A DNA stretch of 64,000 bases from Latrodectus hesperus (GCA_037975125.1 CM075862.1:13041625-13105624); one strand, 5' to 3'; positions 1 through 10,817 are shown, counted from the first letter of the stretch. Notes: generated by a model not told the origin, from the letters alone. Numbers and translations: made by a program.

Positions 1-1509
1 AAAAGCTGAGGATTTTTTTTTTAATATTTGGTCTATTGTATTTGAGAAAAATGTTCCAATATTCGAATATTTATGTTCATATGGTCAATGGGGTAAGTAA
101 GTGTAGTTGTATGTGTGTATAAATGATTCAGAATCCACGAGATTTTGTTGCCCCCGTATCTTTTTACTCGCTTAAGTTGTTGTCGAAAAGAAAAAAATAT
201 ATTTTAAATATTTAGATAAAAATATAATTTTTTTTAAAGAAACAAAAACTTTGCGAAAAGTTTCGCAAAGATGACGGTCCTGGTTAGATCGCTAGTACAG
301 AAAAGTAAAAAAAAAAAAAAAAAAATGTGAAGTGGAAGAAGAATCTGCGCGAAAATTTTTCTCAACGTTTTTCTTGTCAGTTATCTTCGGAACCGTTCCT
401 CTCCCTTCCCCCTTCTTTGGTTTGTCCACCCTGAGAAGGTGGGGGGAGTGAGAAGTTGCCTTTGAAAGGCCTAGAATATTTTTTTCCCCTTTCATTTTTA
501 TTCTGTTTTGACTTCTGTCTTTTCTCTGCCAAAGCAGGTCTGTCCACGGCGGGAGAGAGCTTCTCCTGGTGTCTGCCCCACGGCGTCTTCCATGTATTAG
601 CTAGGGAAGAATGGCAACTCTTCTTGGCGGCTTATCTTAGCCCGCCATCTCGTGGCGAAGATCGCATGCACGCCTCCTACCTGAGAGGGGAGGGGAGAAA
701 AAAATAATAATAAATGTTCAGATCGCAGAAGGGGGCATGCAAATTCAGTTGTGAATTTTTTTATATTTTCCCCATTGATTATGCCATTTGTGTATTCAAT
801 GTAAAAATTTTGTTGCTTTTTTTATGGTTAAAGGATGATTGTTGCATTATTTATTAAATATTATTTCTCTTTATCATGATTATTTCACTTCAAATCTCGT
901 TTTTTTGTTGTCGATAGATAAAAAAATCGTCTTTTAGTACATGCCATTTATTTTTTTATGCGAAATATCGGATCTGTTGTCCTAATTTGTTTATATAGTA
1001 ATAATATCAATTCATGGCTTATCATGAATGAAAGCTGTTTAAAGTTCGAATTGGATGAAAGATTTGCGAAATTTTTGTTAATTCTAACACAAACCATATT
1101 ATTTTTATCTGGAAAATGTATTTTTTTAAATAATATTATATAATTATTGGTTACATTTTTAAAACAAATTAAAATTTTGTTAATTATTACTTTATTTCGG
1201 TGTTTTTTTGTAAAGCGTTTTTTTTTTAATTCTTATAAATTTGTGCAACTTTTTCCTTGTGCAAATAATGACCATTAAACGGAAAGAAAACTTAATTTTA
1301 TTTATTTATTATGTTTTGGAATTTTAAGATAAGTTTGTTCATTTGCTTCAATTTATTTTTGCAGTTCATGCATTGTTTGCGTTATTTATCTTATATGTGC
1401 AGCGTTTTATGATTTTCAGTAGACAAAGATTTATTTCGCTTCGATGTTCCGTTGATTCTGTACATTTGGAAGTTTTGTTGATAATGAATGTATTTTGTGC
1501 TCATTTCTT
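1..1509. other. AT-rich non-coding stretch, no gene seen
   Basis: There is an 18-base poly(A) near 308-325 and a 10-bp inverted repeat with a 2-base spacer at 249-270. A GC-richer patch at about 380-720 yields only two short, unsupported frames. The remainder is T-rich with many stops in all frames. Nothing here supports a gene. Confidence 0.6.
249..270. repeat. Short near-perfect palindrome
   Basis: The arms CTTTGCGAAA (249-258) and TTTCGCAAAG (261-270) are perfect reverse complements separated by AG. The hairpin is short and isolated, and no function is assigned. Confidence 0.8.
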
Positions 1510-1672
1510 TCCGAACCGTAATAACGGTTTCGCCTTTGGTTCTACAGTTCCTTGATTCTAGTCCCACATGGATGTTTGCAGTGGTCGAAATCCATTTTAA
1601 ACCCTAGATCCGTGTCTAATGAGCGCTCGTGTGCAATATCGTGAGCCTTCGACCGCTGGGCGACGAACAACG
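1510..1672 (+). mobile_element. tRNA-derived SINE, family A (copy 1)
   Basis: This copy matches the family A pattern in order: a degenerate B-box region near 1551-1565, the segment CATGGATGTTTGCAGTGG, then CCATTTTAAACCCTAGATCC, a GTGTGCAA block, and the terminal GGGCGACGAACAA. The family resembles RNA polymerase III-transcribed SINEs whose 5' end comes from a tRNA. The A box is too decayed to define, and no clear TSD is seen. Confidence 0.75.
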
Positions 1673-2493
1673 TTTGTGTTTATTTCAGACTACTAATGAA
1701 AAAGACTGTTTGACTTCCTCTGTTTTATTATTGTAACAAGTTTTCATTTTTCTTAAAATTAACAATTTAAGTATGTATTTAGCTTTTTCATATATAAATT
1801 AAATAAATTCGTGATAGATGTAGTTTCAGTTTCCAAAGTAGGTTGTGTTTTTGTGATGAATCGGAACTGAGCGGCTTCTTCCGTTCGGAAATTAAGCGCG
1901 ATCTTTTGGGTTCGGTTGGAAGGGAGGGGAAGGAGACGCGCTGCTCCCCCCCCCGCATTCAAATGCGTCGCTTCGGATGATTGGATGCCTGTGCAGGAAG
2001 CAGCTGGAGCGCGTCGTCCGAAATCACTGCGGGGGGGGGGAGAGGGTGGCAGGACACTCTTAATTAGTGGAGAAACTTATTAAGGAAGTGAAAGAATCCG
2101 CTGTGAACTCCGGAAGATTTTCTCGGACTCCAGATGAAGCCCTGGGACGATCGACCCACCTTCTTTTCGGTTCCTGTCCTTTCATAAAAAGGAAGTAAAA
2201 ATTTGCCAACTCCTGGAATAAAAAAAAAAAAGATGTTGATCGTGAAGTTTTAAGGTTCCTAATGAGAACGCGGTTAAGCTGAAGCAGCGGCAGTACTTAA
2301 GTCATTTTTAACAGCAGTGATTGGAGGGAATGAGTATTGAACCGCAAACCGTTGGATTTCGATTTATGTTAGTGAAGTAGATAATTTATTTATCAATTTA
2401 CTATAAACTGTATCTCCCGGTTGGATCAGCTAGAAATGGTTCGAGAGTGATAAGCAATCGTATTAAGACGAATTTTTTTTATTTGATGAATTT
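1673..2493. other. Non-coding stretch with a GC-richer island
   Basis: From about 1860 to 2160 the sequence becomes GC-richer, with a C9 run near 1946 and a G10 run near 2031-2040. It also has a block of CG-containing words around 1975-2030. No supported reading frame is present. It could be a regulatory island, but the sequence alone does not show this. Confidence 0.45.
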
Positions 2494-2504
2494 ACTTCTG
2501 TCCT

Positions 2505-2782
2505 ATTGTCGCCCAACTTCTCTAGTGATCAGCGTGCCTGACTGCGGATAGTGAGGTGCTGAGTTCGAATCCCGGTTCGGGCATGGATGTACTTTTTCTC
2601 TCTGTCTATCCTGTCTTTATCCTTTCCCTATATGAGTGAGTTTTTGAATGGTTGCCTACCCTATAAATGGGTACCTATGGTATATATGTACTGAGAAAAA
2701 ATAGGGTTCAATTGAAAAAGTGGAGCAGCGCACCCCATAATGCCATCCTAACTGGTACACGATAACAATAACAACAGCAACA
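2505..2782 (+). mobile_element. tRNA-derived SINE, family B (copy 1), with TSD
   Basis: The tRNA-like head carries a B box GAGTTCGAATCCC near 2572, followed by GGTTCGGGCATGGATGT. It is followed by a pyrimidine-rich segment and a body containing CCTATAAATGGGTACC, and it ends in an AAC-rich tail (about 2764-2782). The element is flanked by an 11-bp direct repeat ACTTCTGTCCT at 2494-2504 and 2783-2793, which is the signature of target-primed retrotransposition. The second copy at 10141 shares the head and the CTATAAA/CTTATAAA-GGGT segment. Confidence 0.85.
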
Positions 2783-2793
2783 ACTTCTGTCCT

Positions 2794-3792
2794 GTTTAGA
2801 ATCCCTATTAGCAAATGTTGTATAACGATGCCTTTGCTTAATGTAAAAATATTATAATTTTATGTCGTTTTATCTATAATAACTTTAATAAGTATTCAAT
2901 TGGATATTAAAGTAATTTTTGATAGTGTCTTTGATAATTAATTTATGGAAATATGGGGGTGTACATATGTGTGTATATATATGTACATATATAAAATATA
3001 TACGTAATGATATAAAATTATTTCAAAGTAGTTCATAGTAATGTAAAATTTCTAGTTGAATTATGCCACGTGGTACTGACTTTTATAAATAACAATATAA
3101 ATGCGTGCCAAGCGATTTTTCGCGCGCATGCAGACGAAGTGAAGTCTTAATTATTCAGAGTGCTCCCACTATCTTGTGCCGCGTGGGAGTGTCCCATCAG
3201 ATTAATCTGGCCAGCGGAGTGGTGCGAATTCGAAGGTTTCAATTCGAACCTCCCCGGACGTCGTTGTCTATTTGAATGAAGTCAAGAATGCTGGTCGCCG
3301 CCATCCATCACCACCAATAATTGCCGTGCTTTTCGGTCGCAACACCTGTTTGCATTCGTGACTAATGACCCTTCCCGTCTTGGAACAAAATGCCTTCCCT
3401 TTTTTTCTTCTCCCCTTTTCTGTCCAAAAGTCGTTTGTCGATCTCTCTCGTGCCCCCGCCGCTTTGTTTATTTTGTCGTTTGGCGGCTGCATTTTTCCTG
3501 GAAGGGAAGAGGATGCAGTCGTTCAATTAATAGATTTTGTGCAGTGGAATTGAAAAATGCAGTGGGGGTGGGAGTGGGTGGTAGCGTTAGAGCGAAATCC
3601 GATACTGCGGGAAAAGTCGGTATTACGCGTGTTTTTTCCGGAATCTCTCTCTCTTTTAAAGAAATACCTGCTCGCACAACGGCTAATTAATTCCTTTTCA
3701 ACAAATTTAAGGAGGTCATTTTTTTCTTACTGAGAAAACATCCGGCTCGTTTTAGACACGATTTCAAGAAATGTATTGGCCAGCAGTCAGCA
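2794..3792. other. Non-coding stretch with a GC-richer island (about 3090-3680)
   Basis: The island contains a 7-bp hairpin (CTCCCAC/GTGGGAG, about 3164-3189), the palindrome AGATTAATCT, and GCCATCCATCA at 3300-3310, a word seen in two other islands. A G-rich run at 3564-3581 has tracts of 5, 3, 3 and 2 Gs and could form a two-tetrad quadruplex. Overlapping frames of up to 110 codons on both strands look spurious. A short TA/GTAC palindrome lies near 2976-2993. Confidence 0.45.
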
Positions 3793-3885
3793 CAATGATT
3801 AGCACTCTGGTTTTCATTTCAACAGTTAGTGGGTTTGATTCTTACTTCAGGCTTAGGTCTGTTCGTAGTATCCACTTTCTGTCGT
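3793..3885 (+). mobile_element. SINE family A, degraded 5' part (copy 2)
   Basis: The head shows ATGATTAGCACTCTGG and then TTCAACAG, with a B-box remnant GGGTTTGATTCTT at 3831-3843. These match the head of the better copy at 60594. The 3' half is not recognisable. A minus-strand B-box-like GGTTCAAATCC follows at 3965-3975. Confidence 0.5.
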
Positions 3886-5549
3886 ATTCCCATTGACCCT
3901 TATATAAAAAGAGAAGTTGAGCATCCACTAAACCGCTATACCGATGAACACTAATGTCTTCGCAGGATTTGAACCTTTAATCATAAGATGTGAAAAACAC
4001 GTTTTTTAACGGAGTTCAACGTGATCTTGTTGTAAAAAGGCATTCTCCTGAAAGGTTTCGGGTTCGATCCCAGCCGCTGATGAACGATGAAAGATAAATG
4101 TTGGGGTTCTGCATCTATGTCTATCGAGGTAAATACTTGGAAGTTTTCTTCGTTTCTTCTCATGTGGCACGTGGTAGGGCCTACTTTATGAAAAGTCCTC
4201 GTGGATGCAATTCACGTGTCAGTCATTAAAATAACTTAACAGCTTTAGGCCTCCCACTAAGTGTTTTAATTCCATGTATTGCAGAATGAGAACAGCTTTG
4301 ATAAATCAAATTTTTGTATGTATAACTTGGGGGGGGAATGATTCAATAAGTGTCTTTAATATTTAAGGGAGTTTCTTTAATTGAAAATGTTTGCTATATG
4401 CGTGGAACTTTTACGCACTTTCAAATAGGTTACATGGAACAATCCCTTACGAAGATGGTTGTTTTACGCAATTTTTTGTTTTCTTTTACTTATTTTCAAG
4501 CATCTTCCTTGATTTTATCAGCGGTAGTCGCATTTTAAGCGTGCGGCTTTAAACCAATTTAAAACCTGAGGAAGGTCACACCTTCCACTTACTGTCCGAT
4601 AATGTGCATTTCATTGTAGGACAGTCTGTGCCGTTAACTAGCTCTGTGTCTGGATTCCAGTGTCTGTCTTTCGCTCATACAGGTGTGACCTTTCCAGTTC
4701 ACGTCGACAGTTTTACTTACTCTCGAACCAGACATTTGATCTTATTTTTGTAATGGCTATCGTTGCCAAGAAATGGTTCACGTTGTTCATTTCATTGCCG
4801 TAGAAATGATTATATTTTCTTATATAGATATGATTCCTACATTTAACAATATATATTTTGTTCATGGATGTGCAAAGATTATTTTTGTGCTTAATGGATC
4901 GCTATCAATGGTTTTTAAATGTGTTTCTGTACTGTTAAATAATCTTTAATGCTGTGATATATAGTTTCTTAGAATCATTCAGTCGTGTTTCTGGGAATTT
5001 TTATGAGCAACGGTGTTTATAAGCGCATGAGATTTATATTTTCTTCAACAGCTTCCGGCATGCTTTCTCGTGTAAATTGCTCAAAATTGATTTTTAAGAG
5101 ATTTTTTAAAAAATTGTAAAGATTCGTTAGTTTTTAACGTGTGATGTTTGAATTTTGAAGCATTCATTTTTTCAGAAACCTATCGAATGTGAATTGATTT
5201 TGTTTTATTTATCTTTTAACTCTAGAATAGCCGAAATTCACGTCCAATTAAAAGTGAATATTATTGTTGATCATTTCATCTTTGCCATTTTCTAATTTGT
5301 TATGTATGTTTCTAATATTCAAGATAATATGTTTCTAATATTCAAGACAGAGGAATATCAAATATATTATTACACCTTAATTGCGGTTTGAAATAGTTTC
5401 ACACTTTTCCTTACAAAAGAATCCCTTATTAAAGAAGAAAAATTGATTATTTAATAATGTTTACATGTAAATTTATTATCGCAAGTAGTTTTGGTTTTTT
5501 TTTTCCCCTAGGAAGTTTTTAAATACAAACATCCACCTATTAAATACGC
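3886..5549. other. Non-coding stretch with tRNA-like fragments and inverted repeats
   Basis: B-box-like words occur at 3965-3975 (minus) and around 4066-4077 (plus, GGGTTCGATCCC). They suggest decayed SINE heads but cannot be assigned to a family. Nested inverted repeats lie at 4570-4692. A 19-bp word beginning ATGTTTCTAATATTC is repeated at 5306-5324 and 5329-5347. The remainder is plain AT-rich sequence. Confidence 0.5.
5306..5347. repeat. Two-copy tandem repeat, 23-bp period
   Basis: A 19-bp word starting ATGTTTCTAATATTC and ending AAGA occurs twice in a row with a period of 23 bp. This is probably a recent slippage duplication. Confidence 0.8.
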
Positions 5550-5750
5550 TGTGGCATGATTAGTTAGGGTGACAGTTTCCTTATTGGGAGGTAATGAGTT
5601 CGAATCTCTCTCGAATTGAATGGAAGATCCGTTTACTAAAGGTGGTCGGTGAACGTTTAATAAGTCGTAGTTGCAATATCCTCCAAGTGAAATGATACCG
5701 CTGAGGGTCTTTCTTTCAAGTATTGAGGCCTAGTCCTTGCTTCTAAATGA
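5550..5750 (+). mobile_element. tRNA-derived SINE, family C (copy 1)
   Basis: An A-box-like TGGCATGATTAGTTAGGG is followed by a B box GAGTTCGAATCTC at 5596-5608. The family C landmarks come next: GAAGATCCGT, then CCAAGTGAAATGATACC near 5685. The 3' region TATTGAGGCCTAGTCC matches the tail of the minus-strand copy at 15875-16113. This is the only near-complete plus-strand copy in the window. Confidence 0.75.
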
Positions 5751-5842
5751 CGGAATTCCTATTCTACTGCTTTACATCTGACTCTGATCCAGCCCAAATC
5801 TTTTCTAGAAACTGGGAAATATGCTGGTGCAAACTATGCTTC

Positions 5843-6101
5843 GGCGTAGATGCTGTATAATCAAGGATGCCAAATTCTGAATTGCTTTGGCGATGAAGAA
5901 ATCTATGGCCAAGATGACGTATGTTGACGTGTGTGATGACGTAAATACTGGGTTTACCAAAATAAAATTTGATTGCATAATTCTTATAGGTCTCCATATT
6001 TATAACGTACTAAAAACCAGCTTGCCAGGTATATAAGAAAATCAGCCAAAAATAATCACCAAATTCAGAAATCGGCATCCTGGATTATCTGCATCTGCGC
6101 C
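5843..6101 (+). mobile_element. Non-autonomous DNA transposon (MITE), copy 1
   Basis: The ends are inverted repeats of about 36 bp. The left end begins GGCGTAGATGC and contains AGGATGCCAAATTCTG. The right end, read on the other strand, begins GGCGCAGATGC and contains AGGATGCCGATTTCTG. The 259-bp body aligns along its whole length to the reverse complement of 37208-37456. Shared landmarks include CCAAGATGACGTA, ATGACGTAAATA, TACCAAAATA, AAAAACCAGCTT and TCACCAAA. No transposase is encoded. The flanks show no clear target duplication, so this copy is probably the older one. Confidence 0.85.
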
Positions 6102-6269
6102 CTCATACCTTATCAGATTTTGCCTGGTAATTATAAACAGTAATGCAGAGAAGAGGTCTACATCTGAATCGGCTCTCTTCACAGTATAAATAACATACTA
6201 ATGAAACGGCATTCATGAAAATTTGATGTACATTAGACCTATCACCACAGCTGTCTCTGATTGGGTCTA

Positions 6270-6366
6270 TGGGTCCTGTGACTTTGCATTCAAAATTCCC
6301 GCCTCGGGTGTAGATTCTTGTAGTCGCTCTGTTTCCACTTAAAACTGTAGGTCGCATTAGAATTAA
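6270..6366 (+). mobile_element. SINE family A, degraded 3' part (copy 3)
   Basis: The order of landmarks is kept: GCATTCAAAATTCCC (B-box remnant, about 6286-6300), CTCGGGTGTAGATTCTTG, then CCACTTAAAACTGTAGGTCG and CATTAG. The head is not recognisable. It lies 170 bp downstream of the MITE. Confidence 0.55.
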
Positions 6367-6747
6367 ACCATTTTCGGAAAGAAGAAAAGAAAGGGAGATA
6401 GTGAAATGGCAAAACTTATTGGTTAGTTTTCAGGATGTGGAAGACAAAAGCTTTCTTATTTTATCACTCTCCGAAGGATCCTAAAGCAGAATTGTTTCTA
6501 CTTATTTGAGAATTTCATCATCAAGAATCGTTTTACTATAGTCTATTTCGTTTAAGACTTCTCTGTCTAGTAAACTGTATTATGAACTAAACCATTTGTA
6601 AATAGAAATACTTTCATTTTGTTGCTAGTTATTTTGCTTAACGTCAGATATCTTTAGTCACTGTTACATTGTTCCACAAGCTTTATGAAATTCCTGGTAA
6701 AATTTTATTACAGTTTGCGGATTATTTTGTATAAATAATAATTTTCA

Positions 6748-6776
6748 CATTTCTACCAAACTTGTTGGTAGAAATG
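6748..6776. repeat. Perfect 12-bp hairpin
   Basis: The arms CATTTCTACCAA and TTGGTAGAAATG are exact reverse complements around a 5-base loop (ACTTG). Family unknown. Confidence 0.85.
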
Positions 6777-8647
6777 AATATATAATTTTTTTTTAACTTC
6801 ACTTATTCATTCATCTATGAATCGCGTATATCCTTTCTGGGATTGTCATCTGAAAAAAAATAATAATAAATGCCTTTTTTGCGTTCACTTTATTCAATTT
6901 TTCTTAAACCTTTATTAAATGAATTTAGGCACACTGCGAGAATTAAACTTGCATCTTGTTAAAAGTTTTTCACTCAGTTTTCGGCTTTGTTTTACAGCTA
7001 TAAAAAAATATTCTTTCTCTCTTTTCAAAACTGAATTTTTCGCTACCCCCCCCCATCGTCTCATCCTCGGTATTTCGAGCAGAATTTCCGCAAAAATGTA
7101 GGGGGGGGGGTACCAAAAAATATAGCATTTGTATTAAAAGAAGGGTTACCATTGCCATTGTACCCAAGTTATACGGTATGTACTAAAGAAATGAAAAAAA
7201 TATAAATTTAGAAAAAAAATATACAATGAATCGCAAACAACAGGCGGAACAAAGAACAACTACCCCCGGAAAGAATTAAAACAATGTGGATGGAGGGTAA
7301 AAAAAAAATTACTCTTTTGGAATCGCAGACGCAGTAGACCCAACACACACACTGCGCTTTATAATTATTTATTTTAAAAATTTTATATTCTCGTGGTGGA
7401 ATTAAAATGAAAGAGAAAAGAAGGACTTGACTATTAAGGAAAAATAATAATACAAAAAAAGTTTTAAAAATAAAATAAGCAGCAATTGCCTTGGGCGGGT
7501 AATGAAAAAAAAATGCAAAGGAAACTTAAAAGAATATTGCGGTTTTTGTATTACTTGCGTTCTGAATATATGAAACAAAAGACGGAAGACTCAAAAGAGA
7601 AGAGTGGGGAAAAAAATAAGTATTTAAAAAAATTTTTTTTTGTTTCCTCTGCTTATTTGTTAATATATATTTTCTTTTGCCTCCCTAGCGTCCAACTTCA
7701 CTGAAGTTCATAAAAAGGACCTTCACAATTATACATGCATATTTTTATAGCATTTAGAAGGGTGGAAGCAGAACGAAAAAAGAAAAAAAAATCTTTCGAA
7801 AGTTGTAAGAGGAAGGGAAGTTTTATTTTTTAAAAAATTTAAAAAAAAAGAATACTGCTAGACTTTTTCAAAAGAATTTTTTAATTTTTTTTCGGAGAAA
7901 AAAAAAGTTAAAATAATAACGGAACGACTCACAATCGGCGAACTCGGAAAAAACAATAGGACATTCGAAAAGGGAATGAGAAGGGGAGATCTGTTCCAGA
8001 GAACAATAATTAATTTTCATTGAGACTTACTCCCTCTCTCGCCCCCACAATTTATTTATTAATTCCTTCAGAGGGATTCCCCCCTTTTTTTTCTTAAAAG
8101 ATCTTTTTGAAAGAGCTTTAAAGAGTAAGTCATCAATGGTTGCGGTTGGGTTTGTTACCGCTTGTATAAAGGGAAAACAATGCCAGCGCTTAAAATTGTG
8201 ATGAGTGGAGAGAGGTGAGGGGGTGGTAGGGGATTTTGATGATCACCGCCCTCGGGTGGGATTCGGGAACTTCAGATTATCATCTCGTTTTTATGTCCGG
8301 CCCTGCTCTGTGTTGATGTGTCCCTCAACTTAAGTGTTTCGTTTGATCTCGATGTAAATTAAAAATTTTGCTTTTGTTTATTTTCGTTTAACTTATGTTA
8401 CAATAAAAGTTATTTGTTTTGTTTTATTCATTTATGTGGGATTTAAAAACGTGTTCCTTAAGTGTCGCAGGAAACTGTTAATTCTTTTGTCTGCTATCAT
8501 TATATAAAATTTTCACTGTTATGCATGAGCGTTGTAACTTTAAATAAGCAACCCATGTTGAGCAGAAGTCGGTTTTATAAGCATGTATCTGCGGTGTGCC
8601 AAATCCAATTTACCAGTATTGTTCAGGGCGCCACCTAGCAGAAAATG

Positions 8648-8682
8648 TTTGAAACAATTCCATTTCCGTGGAATTGTTCAAA
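8648..8682. repeat. 14-bp hairpin with one bulge
   Basis: The arms TTTGAAACAATTCCA and TGGAATTGTTCAAA pair with a single extra A, around the loop TTTCCG. A second small inverted pair (TTCCAT...ATGGAA) follows within 35 bp. Confidence 0.8.
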
Positions 8683-9092
8683 TATACAGATTCCATATAT
8701 GCAGTGGCATGGAATAAAGTTTCTTTAGTTTTATTTTATGTTAATTATACATCAATTAACGATTTTTAGTAACGTAAAAATGAAATAAAGTAATTTACAA
8801 CAGAAATAAAAAAGAAACTGCACATGTGTGTTATCTATCTTTGAGACATTTATTAAAATTAAAAATAATCTTGTATATAAAATGAAAAAAATAGATTTTA
8901 ATTTTTGAAGTTTATCTTTGCACTGCTTTACTTAATTTCGCATTAATAAAGAGTGCCATTGAGAATGGTTCCCAGTGCCAAATATGGCACGCATGCTGCT
9001 TAAGTTACTAATATAAAGTATGCAAGCGCATTTGTTACATATTTCCTACAGCCATGTCATTAAAAGATACGGTTGCAGTTCTGCTTGACCTA

Positions 9093-9129
9093 AGTTCTGC
9101 CGTACGGCAGAACTCTGAGTTCTGCCGTA
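9093..9129. repeat. Perfect 22-bp palindrome plus a third copy of its arm
   Basis: The arm AGTTCTGCCGT (9093-9103) is followed at once by its exact reverse complement ACGGCAGAACT (9104-9114). A further direct copy of the arm follows at 9118-9128. There is no spacer in the palindrome. A B-box-like GAGTTCGAATCCT follows near 9152, so the structure may lie in the head of a decayed SINE. Confidence 0.9.
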
Positions 9130-10130
9130 GTCTCTGTTCAATCATAGCTCTGAGTTCGAATCCTAGGAGAAACGCTTAGATGTTAACTATTCTTTCCTGC
9201 ATGTGAAAATATGCCCAAGAGCGAGTAACATTTCCTTTATTTCATTTCAGATATTTAAATTAGTTCTTGTGGAACCAATACGAGATAAGATGCATCAAAT
9301 TACGACTGTTATTATAATTTGTAGCATCACATTTCTCATTCATTGATAGAGATTATTATATTTGCGGATACAAATGCATGTATTTATTCATCGAAAATAG
9401 GAAAATATTCATATTTTTAACCTCCAAAATACTACGCTTTCAATTATTTTCACTTTGCAACATGTAGTTGATTTTTTTTTAAATATTTGAAAGATACCTA
9501 CCAGAGAGCCCTTGAATTTTAAGGAAATTATATCTCATCAATTTTTTACTAGGAAAATATATTTGAGTATCGCTCTCTTTAAAATGTTCCCATTTCTTTT
9601 ATCATATAATTCTCTTTTACCGCTGCTACCTGTTAAAAAAATTTTTTTAGCATTATTGTTTAACAAATGAAACAATATAAATGCATTTTCTGATGAAAGA
9701 TTCTGTTCTTTTATCATTGTGTTTTCGGAAATGACAGCCTTGTGTCATCCAGGGTGTTGAAAGAGGGTGCTGTTGGTGCGGGAAGGGGCGAAGCGAGATG
9801 TCGCCGATTTTGAAATGAGTGAATCATGTTGTCGATGGAAAGGACAAGGGAGTGAAAGTAGGGCGGGGGCCTGCCTCACGTGACATATCGGGTATTCCCC
9901 CGTTCTCGTTTTCCTTTTGATGTAGAGGTCAAGGAGTGAAAGGCGCGCGTTATTGTTACTTTTTTTGTGTCAATTCTCTGATGAAAAAACGCTTTGATTC
10001 GCTGCCTCGGAAAACATTTAAAAAGTTAGCTTTTTTTAATTATTGTATTTTTTTTATTAAGAAGTACTATAAATGTATTTTTGAGTTAAACAAATATTTT
10101 TGTGTTTCTTATCGCTTGTTAACAAGGTAG
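9130..10130. other. Non-coding stretch with a short GC-richer island
   Basis: A B-box-like GAGTTCGAATCCT lies near 9152-9164 without a recognisable SINE body. The island at about 9740-9920 includes GCCTCACGTGACATATCGGG, which contains an E-box-type CACGTG. The 64-codon frame at 9936-10130 has no recognisable features. Confidence 0.45.
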
Positions 10131-10140
10131 TTAGTAGATG

Positions 10141-10440
10141 TGCCGACCAATGGCTGTGTGGTTAGTGTTCCTGACTCTTGAGCTGTGGGTCCCGGGTTTG
10201 AATCCCGGTTCGGGCATGGATGTTACTATCTCTCTGTGTTTCTCTGTCCTTTCTTGTGTGTTGATGTATGAATGTGGCCCGCCTTATAAACGGGTCTGTG
10301 GTGGTATGACGCGGGTAATGCTACTCGCCTCCGTGTCTTGGTTCACAGGTGCCCGCTGGGTAACGACAAATGAGTAGCAGTTTCCGGCCTTGTTGTGGCG
10401 AAGGGTTAGTCACCCAAGTGCCCGCCGTTATTAAAAAAAA
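10141..10440 (+). mobile_element. tRNA-derived SINE, family B (copy 2), full length with TSD
   Basis: A-box-like TGGCTGTGTGGTTAGTG (from 10151) and B box GGGTTTGAATCCC (10194-10206) are separated by about the distance found in tRNA promoters. CGGTTCGGGCATGGATGTT and a pyrimidine-rich stretch follow, and the element ends in a short A-rich tail. It is bounded by TTAGTAGATG (10131-10140) and TTAGTAGGTG (10441-10450), a 10-bp TSD with one mismatch. A 79-codon frame inside it is a shadow of the SINE. Confidence 0.9.
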
Positions 10441-10660
10441 TTAGTAGGTGTTTCATTGTAGACTTAAGTGCTTTATGGGAATGGCTGTTTTTATGCTTAG
10501 AGTTTAATCTTCTTGTGACTTTTAGGTACTAAGGAAGGAATAGATGCCATTTTGTGAATGGGCTATGTCATTAAGTTCCGAAATGGGTTGGTTGTCTGTA
10601 ATTTAAAAACGGGGAACAAGCACAAGATCCTCAGATCCCCCCTTTGAGGTATTTGAACCA

Positions 10661-10816
10661 ATCTGGCAGCAGCAGTGCTCTGTCCTTCCATTCAGCTGTT
10701 CATAGGTTCGATTATTACTTCGGGATTGGATGTTCGTAGTGTTTCGGAATCTATTTTAAACTGTAAGTCATGATCTAATTAGTTCTTTTGCGACAAAAAT
10801 GACAACATCAACCAAA
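10661..10816 (+). mobile_element. SINE family A (copy 4)
   Basis: The head is CTGGCAGCAGCAGTGCTCTG with B box AGGTTCGATTATT (10704-10716). TTCGGGATTGGATGTTCGTAG, GGAATCTATTTTAAACTGTAAGTC and a CAACATCAACCAAAA tail follow. It directly abuts a minus-strand family C copy. Confidence 0.8.
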
Positions 10817-10817
10817 A

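Larger units (their letters stand above)
6367..9092. other. Non-coding AT-rich stretch with hairpins and one GC-richer island
   Basis: Hairpins lie at 6748-6776 and 8648-8682. Facing C9 and G10 tracts lie at 7044-7112. The 7200-8050 segment is full of A-runs. An island at about 8120-8320 carries TTGCGGTTGGG, which resembles a Runt-type site, and several G-rich runs. No gene is supported. Confidence 0.5.

Noticed and set aside
3564..3581. Canonical G-quadruplex
   Set aside because: Only three tracts reach three or more Gs and the fourth has two. G-rich runs at 8210, 42160, 46170, 52070 and 58845 also have too few tracts.
4040..4090. Possible tRNA gene with GGGTTCGATCCC
   Set aside because: There is no matching A box, acceptor stem or anticodon stem. 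A decayed SINE head is more likely. The same holds for B-box words at 3965, 9152, 25721, 32537 and 57650.
5835..6109. Target-site duplication for MITE copy 1
   Set aside because: The flanking octamers (TATGCTTC and CTCATACC) do not match convincingly.
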